Positions 19,767-28,891 of a stretch of 64,000 bases of DNA are shown here, piece by piece; position 1 is the first letter of the stretch, and each line of letters starts with the position of its first letter. The notes under the pieces were generated by a model. It did not search any database. It saw nothing but the letters and a program-made list of their open reading frames with translations, and had not been told where the DNA came from. A program made the position numbers and the translations under genes. Source of the DNA: Porphyromonas crevioricanis (GTDB taxonomy: Bacteria > Bacteroidota > Bacteroidia > Bacteroidales > Porphyromonadaceae); NCBI RefSeq assembly GCF_900167225.1, contig NZ_FUXH01000002.1, positions 177,517 to 241,516 on the forward strand. Reading direction: 5' to 3'.

Positions 19767-19840
19767 CGGTATGGACGGGACTCGAACCCGCGACCCCCTG
19801 CGTGACAGGCAGGTATTCTAACCAGCTGAACTACCACACC
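19767..19840 (-). tRNA. tRNA-Asp (GTC)
   Basis: Read on the minus strand, the 74 bases fold as a tRNA. The acceptor GGTGTGG pairs with CCATACC (one G-T), the D arm has AGTTCAGCTGGTTAGAA, the anticodon loop CTGTCAC carries GTC, and the T arm is GGGTTCGAGTCCC. CCA is not encoded. A perfect terminator follows. Confidence 0.95.
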
Positions 19841-20268
19841 AGCTTCTGTTGAGGATTTCTCCCCTTTTGCTCTGCAAAGGTAGAGCAAATATTCTAATCC
19901 TGCAATACTACAGTGATAAATTTCTGTTTTGGTGTTGTTGGCTCTTTTTTATCATGCTGATTTACAGATGGATGTATGCCTATATCCCTGTTGTAAAATT
20001 GAGACGGGATCATCTTTCCCCTACTAATAGCACTGGTCTTATACAGCCCGAGAGGCATTTTCTTGCGAAAAATCGTTTGCATGGGGTCATAAATTCTCCA
20101 GCATGAATGGTGAAATTGTGAGCAAGGGAGAGCTGTCTTATTAGATGGTTCTGCTCTCATAGATTTGCGGAATTTGGCTTCGTCTGCTTATATCCTGTCG
20201 GTAGGCGAAAAGAGCCTGCAAATAGTTCGTCGCTAAGGTTTTTAGTAAGTTATAGCTTAATATACTGG

Positions 20269-20308
20269 AGAGGGTGTGCTATCGAAAATCTTTCGTAGCA
20301 CGCCCTCT
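20269..20308 (+). terminator. Terminator-like hairpin
   Basis: AGAGGGTGTGCTA pairs with TAGCACGCCCTCT around a smaller CGAAA/TTTCG stem, and GTTTTTCT follows on the plus strand. No protein gene precedes it; a TAGATTTG promoter-like box at 20160-20167 would give a transcript of about 140 bases ending here. That small RNA is speculative. Confidence 0.5.
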
Positions 20309-20534
20309 GAGTTTTTCTGGGTAGTGTAGCGAGTGTAGCCTCGTGGAGCATATTCAAAAAGAGAGTCGATAGGGAGAGAAAAACGCAGAAAGAAGATCCT
20401 ATTCCTCGCTGTCAAAGTATGCAGATTTTGTAAAAACATACTTCTCAATAAAAGCCGGAAAAACGGAGGAAAAGGAGAGCATAGAGACAAGTGAATCTAT
20501 TCCCTTTTTATGGGTTTTTATTGGCCTCCCAGAA

Positions 20535-20686
20535 TGCCGATGAATAGGGCGTTCTGGAGGGGTCGAATTTTTCTCCTGAGAGAATTTTTGCTAACACAGG
20601 AGAGAGCAAATTTTTTCTCAGGAGAGAATTTTCGTTCTCTCCCGTGTGAGTAAAAAACGACTCCCGTCAGCATCAAAAAAGGGAGG
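20535..20686 (-). repeat. Structured dispersed repeat, copy A
   Basis: On the minus strand this stretch reads almost the same as 40162-40320. Shared blocks in the same order are a TTTTTTGATG start, CTCACACGGGAGAGAAC, a TTCTCTCCTGAGAA palindrome, GCTCTCTCCTGTGTTAG, an AATTCTCTCAGGAG block and a CCCTATTCATCGGC end. The two 17-base arms (20591-20607 and 20634-20650) are near-perfect inverted repeats. Function unknown. Confidence 0.8.
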
Positions 20687-21406
20687 AAAAAACCAACCAA
20701 AAAGCCTCCAATCCGGACACAAAAACAGCTTGTAGTAATAATATAAATAATGATAGTAATACATAATACAACACTGTTTGCGAGGATTAAATCAGGAGCT
20801 TAGCAAGCTATATGTGCGATGCTCCCTCTTCTGAGTTTAACACCTTTGAGAAAGAATTTTTTTCACAAGAGTGTATCCTCTTTTTCTCCAAAACGTCCAC
20901 TTAGGGGAGGAATAGAGATGTGGTTACTTGATAAGCATTATCGGAATGGGTAGTATAAATAGCTCACGATGATGGTTGCACAAACACATGAGTGTCAAAT
21001 CATTACATTTTATGCCTTATGTGATAAAGACCCGATAGTTGCTCCACTGAAAAAGACTGCTTCCCCAATGGTCTGTAATAGTTTCTGCTATGCCGGGATT
21101 TATCACCAAGGTCTATTATCCAGTGCTTTCTTGTGCCTTGTCTCACAATTGTATGCTGTGAACTCCAATTTTCCGTGGAGAGGTAAGGGTGATGGGGAGA
21201 ATGTCAGAACGAGGCATCCATGAGAGTAAGAGAAAAGGAGCCAGTAATTTGGGGAGAGGCAGGTTATGAGTCTGAGGTCTGGAGAGCTAAGGCAAAATTG
21301 TGAGAAGAACCTATGTAATGCCCTTTGTTGAGAGGAGGTTTTCGGCAGTGGAGATCTGCCTTTGCAATGGGGAAAGTAGCCCCAGTTTTAATGACAAAAA
21401 GATTGC

Positions 21407-21414
21407 TACATTTG
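21407..21414 (+). promoter_or_regulatory. -7 element TACATTTG before the M16 peptidase leader
   Basis: TACATTTG fits the TAnnTTTG consensus, with a T-rich stretch about 19 bases upstream as a weak -33 element. Transcription would start near 21421, giving a 140-base leader before the ATG at 21562. Confidence 0.6.
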
Positions 21415-21483
21415 TGTTCGTGTAGGTTGTACTATATTAACCATACACGGGTATGCTCTGATATGGCTTGGCGTAGCTATTTG

Positions 21484-21520
21484 CGGGCAATAACCCGAGT
21501 CGTCCTCGGGGGATTTTTGT
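21484..21520 (+). promoter_or_regulatory. Candidate attenuator in the M16 peptidase leader
   Basis: CCCGAG (21494-21499) pairs with CTCGGG (21505-21510), followed by GGATTTTTGTTTT: a compact intrinsic terminator inside the leader. An alternative stem, CGGG at 21484-21487 with CCCG at 21494-21497, would use the same bases and block it. This is a terminator/antiterminator layout seen directly; any signal controlling it is unknown. A small RNA ending here is the alternative. Confidence 0.45.
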
Positions 21521-21561
21521 TTTAGATATTATTCATTCATCCAAATTAAAAACAATAGCGT

Positions 21562-24426
21562 ATGAATCTAAGAAAAGTATTTCTGGTATTCGCTTTGGCT
21601 CTCTCTGCTGTTTTGCCGGTATCTCTGTCGGCTCAGCAGATGCAACCACTACCCATTGATACTGCCGTTCGCTACGGTAAGCTACCCAATGGGCTTACCT
21701 ATATCGTAAGGCATAACGCCAACCCCCAAAAGAGGGCTAACTACTACATCGCACAAACGGTAGGCTCTATTTTGGAGGAAGAAAATCAGGCTGGTCTGGC
21801 CCACTTCCTTGAGCACATGGCGTTCAACGGAACAAAGAATTTTCCTGGGAAGAACTTGATCAGCTTCTTGGAGCGTATCGGTTGCCGCTTTGGTGCTGAC
21901 CTCAATGCTTATACAGCTTTTGATGAGACTGTGTACACGATCATGGATGCTCCTACGCAGGACATCAATGTGGTAGACAGCTGCCTCTTGATCATGCACG
22001 ACTGGAGTAACAATATCACACTTGATGGTAAGGAAATAGATGAAGAAAGAGGTGTGATACACGAGGAATGGCGTACCCGTGACAATGGAGATATGCGTGC
22101 CATGACTTATACTTTGGAGAAGGCATTCCCCAACAACAAGTATGGCAAGCGTATGCCTATTGGTATGATGGAGGTTGTGGATAATTTCCCCCACGAAGAC
22201 CTTAGAGCTTACTACAAGAAATGGTATCGCCCAGATCAACAATGTGTGATTGTAGTAGGGGATATTGACCCTGACTACGTAGTGAAAAAACTCACAGAAA
22301 TATTTGCCGACATCAAGGCTCCGGAAAATGCTGCCGAGCGTTATTATGTGGAAGTAGAAGATAATGAAGAGCCTATCTCCATTATTGCTACTGACCCCGA
22401 AGTGACCAGCACCAGAGTGCAGATCATGTATAAGAGGGATATAATGCCTCGTGAAATGAAAGCAACTGTAGCAGGCTTTATGCTCAACTATCTGAATCGT
22501 ATCGCCTCCAGCATCATCAACGAACGTTTCATGGAGATGATGATGAAGCCCAACGCTCCTTTCTTGCAGGCCGGAGCTTATCAGGGGCCGTACATGACTA
22601 TCGCAAAAACTAAGGACGCTCTCAACTTCATTGCTATCGCACGCGAAAATGAGGTGAAGAAGTCGCTTGATGCTTTGGTGGCAGAAATTATGCGGATTAA
22701 AAAGTTCGGTTTCACAGCAGCCGAATACGACAGAGCTCGTACTAACCTGATCAAGTCTTTTGAGAACTCATACAATGAGCGTGGTAAACGCACGAATGGT
22801 AGCTATACCGAGGAATACAAGAGTTTCTTTATTGATGGTGGCTATATCCCCGGTATCGAAACCGAGTATGAGATGATAAAGATGATGGCTCCTCAGCTGC
22901 CTCTGGAGTTGGTAAACAACGCTATTAAGGAATACATTTCCGTAGACAAGAATGTCGTACTGACTGTAACCGGCCCTAAGAAAGATGGTATCACTTATCC
23001 TACCGAAGCCGAATTGACAGAGATGTACAAGCAAGCTACCAAGCAGGATGTAGAGGCTCCCAAGGAAGAGGTGTCCGATACCAATTTGATGGAGAGAGCT
23101 CCCAAAGGCGGTAAGATAGCCGGTGTGAAAAAGAATCAGATGTATGGTGCTACCGAGGTGAAACTCAAAAATGGTGTTACAGTCTACTTGAAAACAACTG
23201 ACTACAAAGATGATGAGGTACAGTTGTATGCTGTTAAGAAGGGTGGGTCTTCTCTCTATGGCGAAAAAGATGCATTGAACGTAAAGGTCGTCAATGATGT
23301 ATTGGATCTTGGAGGTCTCGGTAAGTTTGATGCTATTGCTTTGCAGAAAGCCCTTACTGGACGCTCTGTGGATGTATCTGCTTCTGTAGATCTTCACGAA
23401 GATAAGATCAGTGGTTCCAGCACGGTCAAAGACTTCGAGACCATGATGCAGCTTGTCTATCTTACTTTCACTGACATGCGTGAAGACCAAGATGCCTACG
23501 AAGCTCACAAGCAACGTCAGGTAGAGCGTATCAAGAGCGTCAAGACCAACCCTCTCTATTCACTCAGAGATACTATTGCGTATGTGTTCTACAACAATAA
23601 TCCTATCATCAAACCGCTTAATGAAGAGGATTACGAGAAAATAGACTACAAGCGAGTAATGCAGATTGCCAGAGAACGCTATGCTAATGCCAATGGTATG
23701 CAATTCTTCTTCGTTGGTAATATCGATGAGGCTACGATGATCCCTCTTATCGAAAAGTATATCGGAGCTTTGCCTTCCAACAAGAAACAGACTCCTAAAA
23801 CCAATGAAGACAAGAAGCTGACTTTGCGCAAAGGCAAGATGGATCTCTTCTACAAGAAAGATATGGATACTCCTATGGCTCAGATCTATGATATGATCCA
23901 TGCTCAGATGCCATACAACTTGAAGAATGTATTGGTCATGGATGCTCTTGTAGCAGTGCTCGACCAATGTTACACCGCCAGCATTCGCGAAGCTGAGGGC
24001 GGTGCATACAGTGTAGGCGTAACTGGTGAGGTTCAATTTGATCCGATGAACGAAGCTTACATCTTGGTAAACTTCCCCACTGATCCTGCTCGTGCAGACG
24101 AAATGAACAAATTGGTCTATGTAGAGTTAGATAACATTGCCAACAATGGTCCGAAGAAAGAATACCTCGACAAGACCTTGGTTAATATGCGTAAGAGCTA
24201 CGAAGAAAACTTGCGCAAGAATGCTTATTGGCTATACAACCTCAAGCGTTACTACACAAGAGGAGCAGATTGGGCCGGTATTTATCTCGATACACTCAAC
24301 TCAATCACAACAACTGATTTGCAGAACTTTGTGAAGGAGTTTATGAAGCAAGATAACCGCTTGCAAGTAAGACTTTCTTCCACAAAGACAGAAGCAGAAA
24401 AAGCTGCTAACCAATCAGCTAAGTAA
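21562..24426 (+). CDS. M16 family zinc metallopeptidase
   Basis: A 954-residue exported peptidase with a signal peptide (MNLRKVFLVFALALSAVLPV). The inverted zinc motif HFLEH is at 81-85 (GLAHFLEHMAFNGTKNFPGK), and the downstream glutamate region is ERGVIHEEW. Two M16 halves are present: the active N-terminal half and a second half (from about 520) with GGAYSVGVTGEVQFDP that helps bind substrate. Length and layout match the PqqL-like periplasmic M16 proteins of Bacteroidetes, which degrade peptides. It is monocistronic, with an attenuator-like leader before it and two hairpins after it. Confidence 0.88.
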   Translation: MNLRKVFLVFALALSAVLPVSLSAQQMQPLPIDTAVRYGKLPNGLTYIVRHNANPQKRANYYIAQTVGSILEEENQAGLAHFLEHMAFNGTKNFPGKNLISFLERIGCRFGADLNAYTAFDETVYTIMDAPTQDINVVDSCLLIMHDWSNNITLDGKEIDEERGVIHEEWRTRDNGDMRAMTYTLEKAFPNNKYGKRMPIGMMEVVDNFPHEDLRAYYKKWYRPDQQCVIVVGDIDPDYVVKKLTEIFADIKAPENAAERYYVEVEDNEEPISIIATDPEVTSTRVQIMYKRDIMPREMKATVAGFMLNYLNRIASSIINERFMEMMMKPNAPFLQAGAYQGPYMTIAKTKDALNFIAIARENEVKKSLDALVAEIMRIKKFGFTAAEYDRARTNLIKSFENSYNERGKRTNGSYTEEYKSFFIDGGYIPGIETEYEMIKMMAPQLPLELVNNAIKEYISVDKNVVLTVTGPKKDGITYPTEAELTEMYKQATKQDVEAPKEEVSDTNLMERAPKGGKIAGVKKNQMYGATEVKLKNGVTVYLKTTDYKDDEVQLYAVKKGGSSLYGEKDALNVKVVNDVLDLGGLGKFDAIALQKALTGRSVDVSASVDLHEDKISGSSTVKDFETMMQLVYLTFTDMREDQDAYEAHKQRQVERIKSVKTNPLYSLRDTIAYVFYNNNPIIKPLNEEDYEKIDYKRVMQIARERYANANGMQFFFVGNIDEATMIPLIEKYIGALPSNKKQTPKTNEDKKLTLRKGKMDLFYKKDMDTPMAQIYDMIHAQMPYNLKNVLVMDALVAVLDQCYTASIREAEGGAYSVGVTGEVQFDPMNEAYILVNFPTDPARADEMNKLVYVELDNIANNGPKKEYLDKTLVNMRKSYEENLRKNAYWLYNLKRYYTRGADWAGIYLDTLNSITTTDLQNFVKEFMKQDNRLQVRLSSTKTEAEKAANQSAK

Positions 24427-24440
24427 GCCTTGCCTCGGGA

Positions 24441-24489
24441 ACCTTTCGGGTTATCCGAACTTGTAAAAAGTTTGGGCAACCCGAAAGGT
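24441..24489 (+). terminator. Large hairpin after the M16 peptidase gene
   Basis: ACCTTTCGGGTT (24441-24452) pairs perfectly with AACCCGAAAGGT (24478-24489); a smaller GAACTT/AAGTTTG stem lies inside. It begins 14 bases after the stop. No strong T run follows, so it may act with the next hairpin or protect the mRNA end. Confidence 0.5.
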
Positions 24490-24507
24490 ATTTGAGTAAT
24501 ACAGAAA

Positions 24508-24541
24508 AAGCCCGACCCTTCTTGTTTGGAGGGTCGGGCTT
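24508..24541. terminator. Terminator between M16 peptidase and rnz
   Basis: AAGCCCGACCCT and AGGGTCGGGCTT form perfect 12-base arms around a 10-base loop between convergent genes, with A/T runs on both sides, so it can serve both strands. Confidence 0.8.
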
Positions 24542-24575
24542 CTTACTTTTTAGGTCTGCCGAAAGAGGAGGGAGC

Positions 24576-25481
24576 TCAGATCTCGATTGTCATACCTTCG
24601 TTGGCTGCGATTGTATTGGGGAATACGGAGCGTGCCTCTTGTAGCAAGCCGCTCTCATCCGTATACCTGGCTGAATAGTGGCCTATCAGCAGCCGTTCTG
24701 CTTCGGATAGTTGTGCAATGCGTGCTGCCTCTTTGGCCGTACTGTGGCAGGTTTCTATGGCTCGCTTGCATTCACTTTCCATAAAAGTCGCTTCGTGGTA
24801 CAGCAGACTGACTCCTTTTATCTGCTCTATCAGCTGGGGATGGTAGGCTGTATCGGAGCAGTATGCGTAGCTTTTCGGGGTGTTGGCAGGCTTGGTCAGA
24901 CGACTATTGGGGATGAGAGTCCCATCCGGACAGGTGTAGTCAGCTCCGGCTATGATGTCTTTTCTTAGGGATACGGGGATTTTGTAGAACTCGGCCATCT
25001 CTGCAATCAGGTGGCTCTTCTGTGTTTTCTCCCTGAAGAGGAAGCCGGCACAGGGGATGCGGTGGTTCAATGGCAGGGTATGCACCTCGAGCGATCGGGT
25101 TTCTAATATGCAAGCCATCTGTTTGGTGTCGTGCGGACAAATCTTTACTTCGTAGGGTAGTCTGTCGCAGAAGAATTTGAGTATAGGCTCTAAATACAGC
25201 TCTATACCCGAGGGACCGTGAATAAAGAGAGGAGCCGTGCGTCCGAGCAACCCCATGGAGGAAATGATACCCGGCAGTCCGAAGCAATGATCTCCGTGCA
25301 GGTGCGAAATGAAAATATGCACCAAGCGAGAAAAACTCACTCGGTGCTTACGCAAAGACAGCTGCGCTCCCTCTCCGCAGTCTATCATGTAGAGTTTGCC
25401 TCTGTGCTCCAAGATTTGGCAACTGGGCAGGTGTTTGGTTGTTGGGGCAGCTGACCCACAGCCGAGGATAAGCAGTTCCAT
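24576..25481 (-). CDS. rnz: Ribonuclease Z
   Basis: A 301-residue metallo-beta-lactamase-fold endonuclease that trims the 3' ends of tRNA precursors. The zinc motif is SHLHGDHCFGLPG (His60, His62, Asp64, His65). Further ligands lie in the SYAYCSDTAY and HSTAKEAARIAQ regions, and the N-terminal GCGSAAPTTKH is the usual RNase Z start. Since the tRNAs in this window lack encoded CCA, such an enzyme is expected. It is the last gene of a long minus-strand operon, 25 bases after the DedA gene. Confidence 0.92.
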   Translation of the reverse strand: MELLILGCGSAAPTTKHLPSCQILEHRGKLYMIDCGEGAQLSLRKHRVSFSRLVHIFISHLHGDHCFGLPGIISSMGLLGRTAPLFIHGPSGIELYLEPILKFFCDRLPYEVKICPHDTKQMACILETRSLEVHTLPLNHRIPCAGFLFREKTQKSHLIAEMAEFYKIPVSLRKDIIAGADYTCPDGTLIPNSRLTKPANTPKSYAYCSDTAYHPQLIEQIKGVSLLYHEATFMESECKRAIETCHSTAKEAARIAQLSEAERLLIGHYSARYTDESGLLQEARSVFPNTIAANEGMTIEI

Positions 25482-25506
25482 TGTTGCTATATGGCCAAAA
25501 GTCTTT

Positions 25507-26190
25507 TTAGTCTTCGGTCACAGTGTTTCCTGCACGAGGCTGTGCTTTCTTGCTATGCTTACGATATCGACGAATCCAGTATATCAGCCCGACAACCAAT
25601 ACGATCCCCAGGATGCCGAAGCCTATTTCATGGCTGTAGACCGATACCTTGTCGATCAATTGTCGTTCGGTCTCTATACCGGGTACTTGGGCTAAGCCAT
25701 AGCCCAAGGCAGCCAATATACTGTTCCACAGGCCGGCTCCTATCGTGGTGTAGAGCAGAAAAGGGAGGAGTTTCATCTTGGCAAGACCGGCTGGGATACT
25801 GATCAATTGACGCACGGCTGGGATAAGACGACCGATGAGCGTGGAGATAGCCCCGTTCTTGTCGAAATAGACCTCTGCATTGTGCACTTTCTCCGAGCTT
25901 AGCATGAGAGCTTTGCCCAACTTACTTCTGGCGAAAGCGTACACTACGGGCCGGCCAAGATAGCGAGCCAAATAATAGTTGATCACTGCTCCTATGTCTG
26001 CGCCAAGTGTGGCAAACAGGACCACTAGATAAACATTGAGATCGCCCCCACCGGCTGCTTTGAAAGCAGCTGGTGGGACAACTACTTCACTTGGGAATGG
26101 GATGAAACTCGACTCTATGGCCATCAACAAAGTGATAGTCCAGTAGTTGAGATGATCCAACGCCCATTGTATGATAGCTTCCATATACAA
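25507..26190 (-). CDS. DedA family membrane protein
   Basis: A 227-residue DedA/VTT-domain protein with about five membrane segments. It has the family stretch ESSFIPFPSEVVVPPAAF near the start, and later the motif GRLIPAVRQLISIPAGLAKM, whose Arg and Pro residues are conserved. DedA proteins are polytopic inner-membrane proteins linked to undecaprenyl-phosphate or phospholipid flipping and envelope homeostasis. It sits 24 bases after glnS and 25 before rnz on the same strand. Specific lipid substrate is not evident. Confidence 0.87.
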   Translation of the reverse strand: MYMEAIIQWALDHLNYWTITLLMAIESSFIPFPSEVVVPPAAFKAAGGGDLNVYLVVLFATLGADIGAVINYYLARYLGRPVVYAFARSKLGKALMLSSEKVHNAEVYFDKNGAISTLIGRLIPAVRQLISIPAGLAKMKLLPFLLYTTIGAGLWNSILAALGYGLAQVPGIETERQLIDKVSVYSHEIGFGILGIVLVVGLIYWIRRYRKHSKKAQPRAGNTVTED

Positions 26191-26214
26191 TACCTAAAGA
26201 TCGTGGCTGGTGGA

Positions 26215-27918
26215 TTATCCTTTTGCTACCACTTTCTTCCATGTATCTTTCAGCGATACAGTGCGATTGAATACCGGCTTCTCTTTGGTCGAATCGATGT
26301 CCGGAGAGAAATATCCGACTCGCTTGAATTGGTAGGAATCTCCTGCCTTGCCTTGCAACAAGAATGGCTCGGCCTTGCAGTTGTGCAAAACTTTGAGTGA
26401 ATCGGGGTTGAGCAATTCGGCCAGCTCTTTTCCTTCGACAGCGGAAGGATCTTCGTCAATAAAGAGTCGATCATACAGACGCACTTCTACATCCACGGCG
26501 TCGGTACAAGAAACCCAGTGAATGGTACCCTTGCATTTGCGAGCCGAATCGCTTCTCCCACTTAAGGTCTCGGGTAGATATTCTGCATAGACTTCTGTCA
26601 CATTCCCCTGATCATCTTTGGCACAACCGGTGCAGCTAACGATATAAGCCGATTGTAGGCGAACTTCTCTCCCTGGGCTGAGGCGGAAATACTTTTTCGG
26701 AGCATCTTCCATAAAGTCTTCTCGCTCAATGTACAGCTCTCGGGCAAAAGTTACTTTGTGCGTACCGGCTGCTTCGTCTTCCGGATTATTTATTGCATCG
26801 AACTGTTCGGTTTGTCCTTCGGGGTAGTTTGTTATGACGAGTTTGATCGGATCCAGTACGGCAGCCACACGTGTAGCTCTCTTGTTTAGATCTTCGCGCA
26901 CTGCATGTTCCAACAAAGCTACATCGATCATACCATCGTATTTGGTGTAGCCGATCTTGTCTATAAAGTTGCGTATTGCTTCAGGTGTATAGCCACGTCT
27001 TCTGTAGCCACAAAGAGTAGGCATACGGGGGTCGTCCCATCCGGCTACCAAGCCCTGTTGTACCAGAGCCAGTAACTTACGTTTGCTCATCATGGTATAG
27101 GTGAGGTTCAGTCGGTTGAACTCGTATTGCCTGGGGCGGTAGTTGCTCTCTTGTGGCTTGAGAAGGTCTATGAAATAGTCGTAAAGCGGACGATGTGGTA
27201 CAAACTCCAGTGTGCAGATAGAGTGTGTAACCCCCTCGAAATAATCGCTCTGCCCATGTGCAAAGTCGTACATGGGGTAGACATGCCAGCTTGTGCCGGT
27301 ACGATGGTGAGGTGTGTGTATGATACGATAGATAATGGGGTCGCGGAAGTGCATGTTGGACGAAGCCATATCAATTTTGGCTCGCAGGGTCATCGCTCCT
27401 TCGGGGAATTCGCCTGCATTCATTCTCTGAAAGAGGTCGAGACTTTCCTCCACTGGTCTGTTGCGGTAGGGGCTGTCTGTTCCGGGAGTGGTAGGTGTCC
27501 CTTTCTGGTCAGCGATTTGTTGGCTGGTTTGTTCATCTACATAGGCATGCCCTTTTTTGATGAGGTCCACAGCAAAGTCGTACAACTGCTGGAAGTAGTC
27601 CGAAGCATAGTACTCATTGCCCCACTCAAATCCCAGCCATTTGATGTCCTCACGTATGGCATCTACATACTCGACATCTTCTTTGGTGGGATTGGTATCA
27701 TCGAAGCGTAAGTTGCATACCCCGCCATATTTCTGAGCTATACCGAAATCCATACATACGGCTTTGGCGTGCCCTATATGCAGATAGCCGTTAGGCTCCG
27801 GTGGGAAGCGAGTCTGCAGGCGTCCGTCGTTGAGTTTTTCAGCCAGATTTTTCTCTACAATTTGCTCGATGAAGTTGAGGCTTTTGCGTTCTTCTGTTTT
27901 GTTTGTTTCGTCGCTCAT
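26215..27918 (-). CDS. glnS: Glutaminyl-tRNA synthetase
   Basis: A 567-residue class I synthetase that charges tRNA-Gln directly. The HIGH motif lies in RFPPEPNGYLHIGHAKAVCM, and the KMSKS equivalent is MMSKRKL. The C-terminal beta-barrel anticodon domains follow (from about 350), with VRLYDRLFIDEDP typical of GlnRS. It lies 46 bases after the HAD-hotdog gene and may share its transcript. Gene, length and motifs are ordinary for Bacteroidetes. Confidence 0.95.
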   Translation of the reverse strand: MSDETNKTEERKSLNFIEQIVEKNLAEKLNDGRLQTRFPPEPNGYLHIGHAKAVCMDFGIAQKYGGVCNLRFDDTNPTKEDVEYVDAIREDIKWLGFEWGNEYYASDYFQQLYDFAVDLIKKGHAYVDEQTSQQIADQKGTPTTPGTDSPYRNRPVEESLDLFQRMNAGEFPEGAMTLRAKIDMASSNMHFRDPIIYRIIHTPHHRTGTSWHVYPMYDFAHGQSDYFEGVTHSICTLEFVPHRPLYDYFIDLLKPQESNYRPRQYEFNRLNLTYTMMSKRKLLALVQQGLVAGWDDPRMPTLCGYRRRGYTPEAIRNFIDKIGYTKYDGMIDVALLEHAVREDLNKRATRVAAVLDPIKLVITNYPEGQTEQFDAINNPEDEAAGTHKVTFARELYIEREDFMEDAPKKYFRLSPGREVRLQSAYIVSCTGCAKDDQGNVTEVYAEYLPETLSGRSDSARKCKGTIHWVSCTDAVDVEVRLYDRLFIDEDPSAVEGKELAELLNPDSLKVLHNCKAEPFLLQGKAGDSYQFKRVGYFSPDIDSTKEKPVFNRTVSLKDTWKKVVAKG

Positions 27919-27964
27919 ATGGCGTATTATTGTGTTTACCGTTGTTTTCGTACTTGTTTTGCTT

Positions 27965-28891
27965 CTACCTGCGCTTGAGGATGCTATTCAGGACTCTTAT
28001 GGTGGAGATCAATTTACCACTGCCGATAGAGTAAACCTCCACGGTCCAGACATGTGTAGACCTGCCCTGATGCATGATGCGAGCTTCTGCTCTGAGGGTA
28101 TCTCCGACCAGTGCCGAAGATACGTGATTGCCACTTACCTGTATGCCGACTTGCAGCTCATCCTCTTCGCATAGTACCACAGAACCCAAGCCTGCCAAAG
28201 TCTCTGCCAGAGCCAAACTGGCTCCACCGTGGAGGATACCCAATGGCTGACAAGTACGATGATCTACCGGCATAGTAGCTTCTACATATCCACGCAGGAT
28301 AGCTGTACACTCGATCCCCAACTGTCCCATCAGTGTGTTTGGAGCCAGAGAATTGACCTCCTCCGGCGTGTAGGCCACATCGTCGTATGGGTGGAATACG
28401 AACTTGTGCAGCATATGTGCCACTCCATCCTGATCGTTGGATTTGGTAATGTAGTCGGCGCAGGCTTTTACTTGTTCAGCTGCATTGGCAACAGCCACAC
28501 CCAAGCCGGCCATCTGTATCATTTCGACATCGGAAGGGGAGTCACCCACTGCGATCAGTCCTTCTCGCCCGAGATCTAATTTGTCCAGCAGGTGGTTAAT
28601 GGCATTGGCTTTCCCTTTGACAGGATCTTCCGAGAAATCTATTTGGGCCTTCGTTCTGCAGTTGTATAGCAAAGTCCCTCGCTCAGGCATGAGATAGCCA
28701 CTGAACTCATCCAGACGGAGCTCGGCTGCCAAATCGAGCATACGCTCCAGAGGACGCGCAGAAGTGAGAGCGATACGTATCCCCAGTTCACTCTCGGCTT
28801 GTATCAGTGATTCTTTGTTGGCTGTGGACAGGCGACTTTCGTTATCCAGAAGCGTGCCGTCTACATCCAAAACAATTAGATTGTACTTCAT
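27965..28891 (-). CDS. Cap-less HAD phosphatase fused to a hotdog thioesterase
   Basis: A 308-residue two-domain protein. Residues 1-165 are a Cof-like HAD phosphatase core with motif I VLDVDGTLLDN (Asp9, Asp11), motif II LTSAR (Thr43), Lys93 in VKGKANAI and motif III GDSPSDVEM. The cap domain that normally sits between motifs II and III is almost absent: only some 45 residues separate them, where Cof proteins have about 150. Residues 175-308 are a PaaI/MenI-type hotdog thioesterase with QPLGILHGGASLALAETLAG. The family includes DHNA-CoA thioesterase of menaquinone synthesis, so that substrate is possible. Its start overlaps the upstream barrel stop by one base. Confidence 0.82.
   Translation of the reverse strand: MKYNLIVLDVDGTLLDNESRLSTANKESLIQAESELGIRIALTSARPLERMLDLAAELRLDEFSGYLMPERGTLLYNCRTKAQIDFSEDPVKGKANAINHLLDKLDLGREGLIAVGDSPSDVEMIQMAGLGVAVANAAEQVKACADYITKSNDQDGVAHMLHKFVFHPYDDVAYTPEEVNSLAPNTLMGQLGIECTAILRGYVEATMPVDHRTCQPLGILHGGASLALAETLAGLGSVVLCEEDELQVGIQVSGNHVSSALVGDTLRAEARIMHQGRSTHVWTVEVYSIGSGKLISTIRVLNSILKRR

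Larger units (their letters stand above)
19841..21561. other. 1.7-kb stretch without protein genes
   Basis: No frame in this stretch looks like a real protein. It contains a hairpin at 20269-20308 after a possible small transcript, copy A of a structured repeat (20535-20686), and the promoter, leader and attenuator-like hairpin of the M16 peptidase gene (21407-21520). The remainder shows nothing I can name. Confidence 0.55.

Noticed and set aside
20969..21223. 84-residue frame in the 1.7-kb gap
   Set aside because: No promoter, odd composition and no similarity to any family I know; probably chance.
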